64,000 nucleotides of DNA, taken from positions 255,501-319,500 of the forward strand of contig CANJKZ010000775.1 of NCBI GenBank assembly GCA_947471745.1. Reading direction: 5' to 3'. Of the stretch, positions 47,601 to 56,785 are shown piece by piece. The stretch is from Closterium sp. Naga37s-1 (taxonomy: Eukaryota; Streptophyta; Zygnematophyceae; Desmidiales; Closteriaceae). Made by a program: the position numbers and the translations under genes. How positions within the stretch are numbered: position 1 is the first letter of the stretch; every line of letters begins with the position of its first letter. Under the pieces are notes generated by a model. That model did no database searches, was not told the DNA's origin, and saw only the letters and a list, made by a program, of their open reading frames with translations.

Positions 47601-48380
47601 CTGGGTGCTCAGACACTGAATTTCTGAGGAATTGGGTTATCAGACTCTACATTCCTGAAAGCTGGGTGCTCGAGCACTTGATTCTTTTACACATTGAGTG
47701 CCCAGACTGTAATTCCTTAGACCTCGGGTGCTCAGTTTCTGAAATCTGTAGACATTGGTTGCTCAGACACTTGAAGGTTTGGAGATTGAGTAAGCAGATA
47801 CCAGACTTACGAGACATTGTGTGCTCTGACTTTCGCTCCCTTGACAGCCCGTGGGCAGAGACACTATAATCCTGAAACGTTGCGTGGCTCTCTCTCTGTC
47901 TCTCTCGCTACGTACCACTTCCTTGAGAATGGCGCGCATGCCCGGCACCACGTGCTTGGGCTCGATCTTGTCGAACAGCGGAATCGACGCGAGATTCAGC
48001 GACAGAAGCGGGTTCTCCTTCACGTCCGCTGCGGCCTCCGTGGTCGCCGCTGCAGCAGCCATGGTCACTGACGGTCTTGCCCTTGATAAGAAGAGCGACG
48101 CGCGTCCTGAATTGATAGCGGACAGATAATTCGGTTTCGCGACAAGGCGGTTCGCGCAGAGAGAGGAGGGAGTCGGCAGCAAGCAGATCCCGACCGTCCG
48201 ATTGCTGGCCTTGCCGGAGAGCTCGGCTCGCAGTGCGCTAGGAGAACTCTTCAGCGCTGAGGGGACGCTAGAGGAGCACAGAGGCATGGAGAGAGACAGG
48301 GCCATAAGCAGTCCGATCTTAGCTCGTGGCGGACGGCTGTGTGCGAGTAACTTGGAGCTTGAGATTGCGAGGTTCAGCAT
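41655..48380 (-). CDS. OOP: Organellar M3A oligopeptidase (oligopeptidase A/thimet type)
   Basis: Zinc metallopeptidase that degrades short peptides such as cleaved transit peptides in plastids and mitochondria. Fourteen exons: 47916-48380, 46958-47252, 46071-46291, 45802-45879, 45460-45612, 45108-45198, 44659-44888, 44212-44457, 43926-44071, 43558-43675, 43033-43224, 42813-42878, 41886-41957, 41655-41741. All phases agree; product 819 aa, close to plant family members of about 790. The first 110 or so residues are Ser/Ala/Arg-rich and resemble a transit peptide; mature homology starts at NPLLSLNL. Catalytic HEFGH (HEXXH) is in exon 9 with the downstream Glu ligand region [13 protein letters not shown], and the family features [21 protein letters not shown] and the [13 protein letters not shown] substrate loop are present. 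The start at 48380 is the first ATG in the open frame. Exons 2, 3, 9, 10, 11 and 12 have duplicated boundaries. Confidence 0.95.
42160..42838 (-). repeat. 28-bp array: oligopeptidase exon end plus donor, 24 copies
   Basis: On the minus strand the unit is the last bases of exon 12 (GGGCTGGATGACGATGAG) plus GTGAGGCATG. The working donor is GT at 42812-42811; further donors recur every 28 bp down to 42168-42167, 24 in all. Most distal copies read CTGGTTGAC instead of CTGGATGAC, and a second GAT copy lies near 42740. In the gene's frame read-through would add codons until a stop. The array fills most of intron 12. Confidence 0.95.
43286..43363 (-). pseudogene. Decayed copy of oligopeptidase exon 11
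   Basis: After CAG on the minus strand it encodes [18 protein letters not shown]...IYEL and then TGA. The working exon at 43033-43224 begins [18 protein letters not shown]. It lies upstream of the working exon with its acceptor intact, so using it would truncate the enzyme before the substrate loop. Confidence 0.85.
43513..43529 (-). repeat. Copy of the exon 10 splice donor
   Basis: CCGCGCCAGGTACAC-like sequence on the minus strand repeats the junction CGCCAG/GTACAC of exon 10 (43558) about 39 bp further into the intron. Confidence 0.65.
43850..43945 (-). repeat. 23-bp array: exon 9 end plus donor, 4 copies
   Basis: On the minus strand the exon end CTACCACAG plus GTGCGTGTG is repeated four times at 23-bp spacing. 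The working donor is at 43925-43924; the other three lie downstream. 23 is not divisible by 3, so each donor would put a different frame into exon 10. Confidence 0.9.
46049..46092 (-). repeat. 22-bp duplication of the exon 3 donor
   Basis: GCTGCCGTTGGCAAG plus GTGCGTG occurs twice in a row on the minus strand at the end of exon 3. The upstream donor (46070) keeps the frame into exon 4; the other adds 22 bases and shifts it. Confidence 0.9.
46550..46891 (-). pseudogene. Two extra copies of the oligopeptidase exon 2 tail
   Basis: After working exon 2 (46958-47252, ending SVAQKRVVE plus GTGAGT) come two more copies of its 3' part. The first starts at [12 protein letters not shown] and ends before GTGAAT near 46720; the second starts at [10 protein letters not shown] and ends before GTGAGT near 46560. 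Both stay open and close in sequence to the original ([11 protein letters not shown] and [11 protein letters not shown] versus [11 protein letters not shown]). No acceptor precedes either, so they look like tandem duplications of exon tail plus donor plus some intron. Confidence 0.85.
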
Positions 48381-49106
48381 GGCGTGAAGAAATGGCTGCC
48401 AGAATTCAATTTCAACATCTGAGATTGGAGCGGAACCGAGCGCAGAAGCAAAACGGGGAATCTGGCCAGAAGGAAGGGTGGAGCGCTGAAGTTGGCGGGG
48501 AGGGGAAATGGTCGCGCAAAGGGGGGATCTCCTCGGATTGCCACGCGGCTGAAAGACGCTGCGCCACGCGAACAGTCTTTTGCGGGGTTGACCAATCAAA
48601 GCAGGTTCGTCTCCTCAATTGAACCAAGATGGGTTTCGGTGAACAAGATACAGCAATACCTGCTACCAGCCTCATGTAGAGAGACATGAAATCATTTACA
48701 ATACATGATATATTCAACCTCACCTGATAAAAGCAGAAGTCTGAGAAACGACTTTCAGTCTTATTTGCATCTTATAGAGATATACATATTGGTTCGCTCA
48801 TGTTACCAATTGTTTCAGACTATGTCCCGTATCTGGAATGGACATGAAGCATTTATTACACAAAACAGGGTAGTAGTCAGGCTGCTGGAGAAAATCGCCT
48901 CCACTACTACTGGGACTGGGAGGACTGGTTGCTGGACGCACGGGGGGGCATTTGCCCACTCCACGGAGGCGACTAGCTGCTTGAGGCACGAAGTCATTAT
49001 CCCGGCCATTGAAGGCTATGGAGCGAAATGGGAAAGCATTGCTGCCAAACAACACCAAATGGCTTGCAAAGAAAACCATAATTACAATAATGATCCTGAA
49101 GAACAT
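48381..49106. other. Oligopeptidase 5' flank
   Basis: Upstream region of the oligopeptidase (minus strand). The exon 1 frame stays open upstream to about 48599 but without another ATG. No TATA box or repeat stands out. Confidence 0.5.
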
Positions 49107-49177
49107 GTCGGTGCTGGGATTCGAGCCCAGGTCTCCAAAGCCACAACGTGGAATTCTAACCACTAAACTACACCGAC
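49107..49177 (-). tRNA. tRNA-His (GTG)
   Basis: Minus-strand 71-nt cloverleaf: 7-bp acceptor stem GTCGGTG/CACCGAC, D-arm TTTAGTGGTTAGAA, anticodon loop TTGTGGC with anticodon GTG, and T-arm CTGGG/CCCAG around a TCGAAT loop. It closely resembles plant cytosolic tRNA-His. The anticodon stem CCACG/TTTGG has one mismatch and a G-T pair, where the usual 3' strand is CGTGG, so the gene may be weakened or a pseudogene. Confidence 0.8.
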
Positions 49178-49400
49178 TTGTGAGATACTCCCTTTTAACT
49201 AACTGGTTTATATATTGGCTCAGTGACACTCAGCAATATGTGCGTGCACGAGTAGATCCACATCGCGTTAGCGCCAGACACGCCTTATCCTGGGCGTGCA
49301 TGAAACATACATCCTCACCTAATCTAGACTTTCAATAGATTCCACTCTACACGAGTAAGGCCTAGCAGCAGGAAGCCGGAAGGCCGAGGTGCGTGGTGGC

Positions 49401-51214
49401 ATGGACTGGGGCAATGTGACGGGCGAGGAGCTGCTCGACGCGCTGCGGGAGGTCGAGTGGTCCACGCCGCCTCGCCCGCTCGCGGAGTTCGTGCAGCGCT
49501 TCTCCGCGCCCAAGAACGCCAGCAAGTGGCGCAGCCGCTTAAAGTGCAACGCGTACTAGTGAGCGCTCGCTGTTGCCCCATAACGCGAATTCGTTACTCC
49601 TCTTGGCTAGTTTCCTCTGTCGTGGTCGGGTAGGTGTCTCACCCTTAGGTTTGGCGATTTTCGAAAGCCGTGCGACGATCGCGATGAGTTTTCGCGAATG
49701 TTGAGCTGTGGTGCCGATCGATCCTTAGGAAGCAGTGGGACGATCCGATTTATGGAGGAATACTCTTGTTGACATTCGAGTCGCCTCGAAAGCTTCTGCT
49801 CGCCGTCCTCCTGTCAATTAACTTTGCCGTGAGGCTCGGCTTATGGGCTCGAACGTGCCACTCGTGCGTGAAGTGAGCCGATTTTTTAGGTGCCTCAACG
49901 ATCGACCGTCATCCCAATCCAATGCCCTGCGCGACCCGCTTTGAGTCGTCGCAACTCGTCTAACGTGCCTATCCCTGATTTCTCTCGTTCCCTGCTTTCC
50001 GTTTTTGTTTTTTTTTTTTCTCGCCCCCCTGTGTTGTCTTCGTGCGGGTGGCGCAGCTATCGCACCAACTACTACATCCTTGTCTGCTTCATCAACGGTA
50101 CGCGCAAATCCCTCGCAATGCGTCTAACGGCATTACCGCCCGGAAATCACAAAAAACAAAAAATAGTTGGGCGAGTAAAGAACAATATCTTTTGGCCTCT
50201 TGTGCCTCCTATTCCTCCCTTTCCCTTCCGGCCCCCCTGCTCTCCCCTTCCACCCCACCCTCTCCCCTCCCCCCTCTCCCCCCCCACTTCCCCTCTCCCT
50301 TTGCCCATCCGCGGCCAGCCTGCTGTTTCGCCCGTAACCCGCTCGCGCTGTTCGCTGTGCTCTTCGCCGCCGTCGCCTTCGCGAGCCTCAACGACAGGTC
50401 AGTCGCGCTTGCTGCCACGGCCGTGTGGCTAGGCTCGACTAGCATCCCCATTTCAGCTCCCTCTTCTCTGACCCCTCGTCGCTCTCTCTGCCCACCATTC
50501 TCCCCCCCTTCCCATCTCTGTCTCCACTCGTTCCCACCCCTTCCCCTCCCCTCCCCTCCGCCTCTCCCACCCCTCCATCCTCTTCCCACTCTTCTCCCCG
50601 TGCCCTACCATTCTCCACCGTCCACAATTCCTTTCACTCCTTGTTGGAGCTTTTTCCTTGGTTGCCCTCTCCCCATCTCCATTCCCCTTCGTCTTTCCTC
50701 ATCACCTCCTCCCCCCATCTCCCCTCCTCTCTCCCACACTCCCCATCCCCCTCCTCTCCTCCCCCTTCCCCATCTCCCCATCATCTCCCATTTCCCCCTC
50801 CCGCACCCCGCAGCTTCGCGCTGTCACTCAGCGAGCGCCTGACAAGGGCCATTAGAAAGATCTCCCCGCCTCTGGCGGCCAAGCTGCGACCACCGCAACA
50901 GTAAGCCATCCATTCTCCACCCGGACGCGCCCACGCTGCTCGCCACGCTCCCACGCTGCTTCCCACGCGCCCATGCTGCTCGCCCTCCAGGCTCTCATGG
51001 CTTTGCTGCCGGCTCTTTCACCTCCTGCCCGCCTTGCCCCCATGTGTCACCCCGTCTCCCCCATGTCGTCCGCTATCTCCCCGTCTCATCCCCTGTTTCC
51101 TTCCCTCTCTCCCCCATCTCCTCGCCTCTCTCCCCCATCTCCTCCCCCCTCTCCCTCCCCTATTTCTTCCCCCATTCTCTTCCCCTTCTCTGTCCTCTTC
51201 CATCTTCCCCCCCC

Positions 51215-51249
<35 letters not shown>

Positions 51250-52272
51250 ACGCTCTTTTCCGTCCGCCCATATTACCTGCCGCCCTGTTGCATGCCCGCT
51301 TGCCCCCCTGTGGGGTCGCAATGCTTCCTCTCTCTCTCCGGGTGCAGGCGAGCGGGAGTGAGGGGGCGGCCGTTGAGAGGCGCCGTGTACATATGTGGGC
51401 AGGACAGACGAGTCGCGCTCTTCCTGCTGCTCTTCTGTACGTGCCTTGCCATGCACTCCGTGCCGTGCTTTGCCATGCTGTGCCATGCCATGCCGTGCCG
51501 TGTCATGCCATGCACATGCTGTGATGTTATGGTTCGATTTGTCATGCTATGCAACGGTTCTAGTTCCTTCTGCTCCTGTATATTTGGCATGTATGCTTCA
51601 CTGCTCCTGCTCATACTCTCCCTCTCCCACCCTAACCATCACTCTCACCCTCTCATCTCCCACTCTCAACCTCTCGTCACGCACTCACCCTCTCAGCTCC
51701 CACTCTCAACCTCTCCTCACACACTCACCCTCTCATCTCCCACTCTCCACAAACTTCGTATTCCTCCCTACATCCTTCTTCCTCCCTACATCCTTCTTCC
51801 TCCCCACATCCACCGTTCGGTACCACCTCACCTCCTCTCGTTCCCACACCTGCTGCTGCCGGCAGTGAGTGCATGGCTGAACTATGTCTCAAGAGCCTAC
51901 GTCACCTTTGCCGTTGCCTTCACGTCAAGTGTTCTATGTGAGTCAACCCAGTACACATGCTCCCTTCACTGCCTTACAACCCTCAGGCACATAATCATCT
52001 GCAGGACTTTGAGTGTCATCTGATTCGTTTCCTTTGTACCACATTTCGTAACCAGGGAGTCTTTGTTTGTAAATGTTTGTTCTATCCCCATACTTCTTGT
52101 CTTTGTCAACCCATCCCCCATCCTACACCCACCCCGTCCGCCTGTGCTGCTCACGCATGTACCAGTGGTGGTGGTGCATGCTACCTTCAGGTCCCCCAAT
52201 CTTAAAGCCCGGCTAAACTCGTACAGAGAGGAGTTCAGGGCTGTGTGGCGGGGCTACAGTGATGCGCCTTGA
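49401..52272 (+). CDS. PRA1: PRA1-family protein (PRA1.A type)
   Basis: Prenylated Rab acceptor family: small multi-pass ER/Golgi protein that handles Rab GTPases in vesicle traffic. Exons 49401-49558, 50057-50097, 50319-50397, 50814-50900, 51348-51436, 51866-51937, 52166-52272; phases agree and give 210 aa, the usual length. It starts MDWGNVTGEELLDALREVEW, strongly like plant PRA1.A proteins, then CNAYYYRTNYYILV, hydrophobic NPLALFAVLFAAVAFA, LSERLTRAIRKISP, GRPLRGAVYICGQ, more hydrophobic segments, and ends ARLNSYREEFRAVWRGYSDAP. The start is the first ATG of the conserved N-terminus. Introns are very C-rich; intron 4 holds a 34-nt C run. The 5' flank is only about 220 bp from the divergent tRNA gene. 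Confidence 0.93.
51216..51249 (+). repeat. 34-nt poly-C run in PRA1 intron 4
   Basis: Uninterrupted C homopolymer about 100 bp upstream of the exon 5 acceptor, at the end of a longer C/T-rich tract. The exact length may be affected by sequencing. Confidence 0.85.
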
Positions 52273-52526
52273 TACAAACACAACGCTACAACACAACAAT
52301 TTAATCGAAACACTCTAGTGACATTGCTTGGTTCAAGAATTTAGCATTTTAGTATGTTAGCTTTTATCATTTGGAGGTGGAATTGTGCAGAACAACATTG
52401 GCTTATGCAGGCACCATTACGACTTATACAATAAGGTAGTCTTGAAACAAAGTACAGTAGCATAGTAAATACCTTTTCCTACACATTATAATGAGTGCAG
52501 TGGTGAACGCCTACCGGGCCCCACTT
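52273..52526. other. Convergent 3' flanks of PRA1 and dCMP deaminase
   Basis: AT-richer sequence of about 250 bp between two stop codons. No repeat or coding signal seen. Confidence 0.55.
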
Positions 52527-55500
52527 TTAGAACAAAAGGGTGAGCGAATCCAGCTGCGGGTGGTGCTGCCACACTTGATGTGATGCCACGTGTGTCTTTT
52601 GAGACGTCTCAAAAGTGGACTGGTGAACGCCTACCGGGCCCCGCTTTTAGGAGAACGAAAGGGTAAGCGAATCCTGTTGCGGGCAGTGCTGCCACACCTG
52701 AGGCCTCAGGTGTGTCGTGAGAAAGATGCGGATGGGGGGAGATTTGGGAGATGCAAATGGGGGGAGATGCATTTGGATCTAAGGTGACGCGGAGGCATGG
52801 GGAAAGAAACCGAGCGTGCAACGGCGGGGAGAGTTGCTGAAAGCAAGAGGCGGAGAGGAGAGGTTGGTGGGAAGGTGGGGTAGAGCGTACCTTTACCCCT
52901 GCCAGCTCCAGCAGTTTCCTAGAAGCAGCGTAAGCAATGTCCTTGGGGTTGCGAGTGGGTGGCTTGTCTGAGAAGAAAATGACCTCTTTGATCCCCGCCT
53001 GCTCACACATGCATGCCCATGCACACACATGCATAGCATGCACACATGCATATACACACATCAGAGGGCAAGGCTGACTGTTGCTGCTGGGGCGACAGGA
53101 GGCACATGGAGGCCGAAACATGGCAGGGAGGCAGGGTGCGAAGAGTGCCGGTAGAGTTGGCACATGGAGGGGGACGCTCATACGCTGCACCGCACGCTCA
53201 CACGCTGCACCGCACGCTCATACGCTGCACCGCACGCTCATACGCTGCACCGCACGCTCACACGCTGCAGTGCCCGCTCACACGCTGCACCGCCCGCTCA
53301 CACTCTGCACCGCCCGCTCATACACTGGTGGCACATGGAGGTGCAGGGAGAGGGACGCACCTGGATGATGACTTTAGCGCAGTCGTTGCATGGGAACATG
53401 GTCACGTAGATGCGCTGCCATGCCATGCCATGCCATGCCATGCCATGCCATGCCATGCACACATGGAAAGAAGAGGCACACATGGAGGGGACTATCAGGC
53501 ATGGCAGGTAGCATCAGAAGGATAGTCCCCTAGCTGACAGGCGCACAATGTTGGTGCTACTTTTGAGAATCCTCAAAAGGCGGATTGGAAGGACAGTAAC
53601 ACCAACATCAGAGGACCAGTTCCCCAGCTGACACGGCACATGCTGGACTGGAAAAGGGGGGCACACCTGGTCTAGCGCGGAGGCGTGGTTCCTGTTGAGC
53701 ACCGCATTGACCTCCGCATGACACACGTAGCTGGTGAGGCGCATGGGGGATGGGGCGATGGGCGATTGCGGACATGAGGGATGGGATATGAGGGTGACCG
53801 ATAAAGAGCAAAGGAGGGGGTGCAGGGAGAGGTGTGCAGAGGGTAGTGAGAGGCACATGGGCTGGGCTGAACGAAGGGAAGAGGTTAGAGATACTGTGAG
53901 CGGCAGGAGGCAAGCACTCACGGGTACTTGGTTTCGAGTGGGTCGTTGTGTGCTGAGAGCTGCACGTGCAGGGAGAGAGAGAGAAGCAGGCACAGAGAGA
54001 GGGACGGAGATGAGAGATAGAGACAGGGGGACACAGGACAGAGTCTGACCAGATTTGAACATGACAACCGAAAGCATGATATGATAATCTCCTAACTGGG
54101 CCCACAGCCCACCATGCCCCACCGTGCCCCACCGTGCCCCACCGTGCCCCACCTTGGCCCAGGGCAGAAGGTCATCTGAGATGCCCCGGGGAAAGCCGTT
54201 GTACCCAATACCTGCCGGTGGGAGAGGAGAGCAAGAGAAAGGTGAGAGGGGAGGAGGATAGATTTGCAACTTTAGGGAAGTGGAGGGAGAGAAACGACTT
54301 GAAAGCGTGAAGTGTGTTGGGGGCAGGAATGGGAGGAGAGGCAGTGATAATGTGAGCATGTGGTGCCGAAGATAAGTGACTGGCTCATTTGTGTGGTGCT
54401 CAGCTCACCCAGAATGACATGGTCGCTGCCGACAATGCATGCTCCAACCTGCACGCACGTATGGGCAATGCAGCCATGCACACATGTGCTGTGAGGCCGG
54501 ATGCACACATGTGCTGTGAGGCCGGATGCACACATGTGCTGTGAGGCCGGATGCACACATGTGCTGTGAGGCCGGATGCACACATGTGCTGTGAGGCCGG
54601 ATACACACATGTGCTGTGAGGCCGGATGCACACATGTGCTGTGAGGCCGGATGCACACATGTGCTGTGAGGCCGGATGCACACATGTGCTGTGAGGCCGG
54701 ATGCACACATGTGCTGTGAGGCCGGATGCACACATGTGCTGTGAGGCCGGATGCACACATGTGCTGTGAGGCCGGATGCACACATGTGCTGTGAGGCCGG
54801 ATGCACACATGTGCTGTGAGGCCGGATGCACACATGTGCTGTGAGGCCGGATGCACACATGTGCTGTGAGGCCGGATGCACACATGTGCTGTGAGGCCGG
54901 ATGCACACATGTGCTGTGAGAACGGATGCGCAGACAGATTTTCAACTTATGTCTGATGAGATAAAACCTGTCTGTTGAAATCACCTGTCTGTTAGATTCA
55001 CCTGTCCCTTAAAATCACCTGTCTGTTAGATTCACCTGTCTCTTAGAACCACGTGTCTGTTGGAATCACCTGTCTGTTGGAATCACCTGTGTGTTGAATT
55101 CACCTGTCTGTTGGGGTCCTTGGATCGTTGAGCAGAGAGGAATGCCACAGCCATGAAGTAATCATCCCATGACAAAAACCTGCCATGCCATGCCATGCCA
55201 TGCCATGTCATGCGTGCCGTTCAATGCCATGCCGCCGTGCCAAGCCATGATTCAGGCGGGATAGGAAACGCCAAATGCAATGTCACAAGGATGCTTCATC
55301 CATGGACCGTCGCCATTCACCCTGAAACGTCTGAAGCACGACGTGTGGGCACAATGTACAACACCACCTGCGCAGCAAGTCGCACACCACACTCCACCAC
55401 GCACCACCACGCACCACCACGCACCTCCATCGCCATCGCGTTTACACGAATCGAAGTCAGAGCCTTGCCAGCATGATTCGACGCACGCCCTGCCCGCTTA

Positions 55501-56184
55501 CCCGTTCCTTTTCCTCGCATCATAGGGATCGTTTTTCTTCGGGTGTTGCTTCCCCGTCCCTTCTTCCGCGGCTCCGCCATCGTTCCCCTCATTCCCCTCC
55601 CTTTCCCCGCCTTCTCTCTCCGCCGCCCGCCCAACCTCTGCGCACCCTCCCACCGTGGCGCAACGAGTGATCGCCATCCGGGGGGCAACGTCTCTCCTTC
55701 GCTGCTCTCCATTCCCGTGCCGCTCTTCGCTGCTCTCTTTCGCATTTTCATCCACGTGCTGCGCGCGTCCTTCCCCTTGCGCGTGGCTTCCCCCTTGCGC
55801 GTGGCATTCTTCCTGCGCGTGGCCTTCCCCTTTCCGCAACATTATCGGTTCCGCAACCGGCGTATCCCCGCACTGCCCTCCGCCAACGGCGCAATCGCTC
55901 CGCTGGTTATCGCAGGGGGCGCAAGAATCACGACAGCGGCTGCACTGCGCCGGCCTATCAGCGCGCTCTTGCCCGCGCTCCTGCGCAGGCTCCGCCGACC
56001 TGGCGCAGCGACAGCGCGCCACGTCAGGCGGGGAAATGCTAGCGGAGGCGGCGGATGCTCGGGAGCGCGCGAAGCGGGTGGCGGAAAATGCGGCGGCAGC
56101 AACGGCGGCTCCGACCACGGTTCCCGCAACGGCGGCGAGGAGGACGTCCGACGAGAGGGGCGCGGGCGACATGGTTGTAAGCAT
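52527..56184 (-). CDS. DCD: Deoxycytidylate (dCMP) deaminase with hydrophobic N-terminus
   Basis: Converts dCMP to dUMP, supplying thymidylate synthesis. Exons 55502-56184, 55104-55179, 54409-54448, 54153-54211, 53922-53959, 53667-53730, 53361-53414, 52891-52998 and terminal 52527-52565; phases agree, 386 aa. The zinc-dependent deaminase motif is complete: CHAEVNA (His and catalytic Glu) and PCNDC. The flanking [31 protein letters not shown], split over two exons, and [18 protein letters not shown] are typical. Exon 1 adds about 225 residues: a hydrophobic segment ([19 protein letters not shown]) then a Cys/Arg/Glu-rich low-complexity stretch. A membrane-like start is also known in plant homologues. 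ATG at 56184 or 56172 is possible. The terminal exon encodes [12 protein letters not shown]; a second candidate lies at 52647-52688. Assignment of that last exon is the least certain part. Confidence 0.9.
52596..52615. repeat. 20-bp perfect palindrome CTTTTGAGAC/GTCTCAAAAG
   Basis: Perfect inverted repeat between the two terminal exon copies of the dCMP deaminase gene. Same arms as 53560-53579 and 57474-57499. Confidence 0.9.
52647..52688 (-). pseudogene. Alternative or relic terminal exon of dCMP deaminase
   Basis: Tandem copy of the terminal exon with its own GTGTGGCAG acceptor, encoding [13 protein letters not shown] and a stop. The downstream copy (52527-52565) encodes [12 protein letters not shown]. 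Both are open and in the right phase after exon 8 (GVK), so either could end the protein. Confidence 0.6.
53172..53327. repeat. 20-bp tandem repeat in dCMP deaminase intron
   Basis: About eight copies of a unit like ACGCTCATACGCTGCACCGC between exons 7 and 8. No splice junction of the gene is included. Confidence 0.9.
53415..53459 (-). repeat. (GGCAT)n abutting the exon 7 acceptor
   Basis: On the minus strand nine GGCAT units run straight into GGCAG, whose AG is the acceptor of exon 7. The last unit differs from the repeat by one base that creates the acceptor. Confidence 0.9.
53560..53579. repeat. Palindrome CTTTTGAG-AATC-CTCAAAAG
   Basis: Eight-base perfect arms with a 4-base spacer, in the dCMP deaminase intron between exons 6 and 7. 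Confidence 0.9.
54115..54152 (-). repeat. 10-bp repeat at the exon 4 donor
   Basis: On the minus strand the donor GTGGGGCACG is repeated about four times in a row after AAG. Each copy brings another GTGGGG donor-like site. Confidence 0.8.
54473..54920. repeat. 25-bp array in dCMP deaminase intron 2
   Basis: About 18 nearly identical copies of a 25-bp unit, CACACATGTGCTGTGAGG plus CCGGATG. On the sense (minus) strand each copy has CCTCACAG, an acceptor-like motif. It fills most of the intron before the exon encoding [10 protein letters not shown]. Open frames reading HMCASGLTA are artefacts of overlapping unit phases. Confidence 0.95.
54966..55112 (-). repeat. 17-18-bp array: exon 2 end plus donor, about 8 copies
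   Basis: On the minus strand exon 2 ends CCCAACAGACAG plus GTGAATTC. Variants of CAACAGACAGGTGATTC follow about eight times, each with AGGT. Distal copies have drifted (CTAACAGACAGG, TTAAGGGACAGG). Directly next to the 25-bp array. Confidence 0.9.
55180..55207 (-). repeat. (GGCAT)n abutting the exon 2 acceptor
   Basis: On the minus strand four or five GGCAT-type units run into GGCAG, the acceptor of exon 2. The same arrangement occurs at the exon 7 acceptor of this gene. Confidence 0.85.
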
Positions 56185-56785
56185 TTACCGCAGGTACCGA
56201 AGCAGTAGCTATTTCAAATGGTTTGATAGCTTGATGGTCGGAGACTGAGGAGTATCGAAGGGTGATCGCTTCTAGAGCTGCTTGCTGTGATGTGATGCGT
56301 GCTGTGGCCTGGCTGTGAGCCTTTCACCAATGGCCCCTTGTCAGAGTTGGGTAATATCGATGTGGGGCATTTGCTCGAATATTTGAATTCATGAAACGGG
56401 ATTGGCTGCTGACTTGCTCTTGCCTTGCACCTACGATATGTTTCGCCGCATGTAACAATTTCGTTAAACTGTTACACGCAATTTTTTTACACGAGTTCCA
56501 CTGTTTCCCTAAGAGGTAATTTGTTCGGAGCAGAAGTGTAGATTCAGCAACTCCCACTATTTTTAGTCCAGATTTTTTCACCTTGGAACCTGGCCACTAG
56601 GATTTCTCTTCGTAATTTTCCAGGACCCACATTAGAATCTCGAACGCACCTTCCCAGCAACACGTCGTCTTTTCGGAAAGCACAGGACTCGCAAGTGGCT
56701 TCGTGCCGCTACGCGCAACCCAATCCAATCCTTCAGCAGTCATCGCCTCGTATCTGCTTCAACAACCGCCCGCCGCGCCCGTGCA
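56185..56785. other. Divergent promoter region, dCMP deaminase and BCNT
   Basis: About 600 bp between divergent start codons. It is AT-richer than the coding DNA near 56340-56640 and has no repeat. Both promoters should lie here, but I see no convincing TATA box. Confidence 0.55.

Noticed and set aside
54272..54984. Frames with [25 protein letters not shown] repeats
   Set aside because: The 25-bp array in an intron of the dCMP deaminase, same strand but non-coding.
1..55112. Possible CRISPR array, because of regularly spaced repeats
   Set aside because: Repeats are contiguous without unique spacers, no cas genes, and the gene content is eukaryotic.
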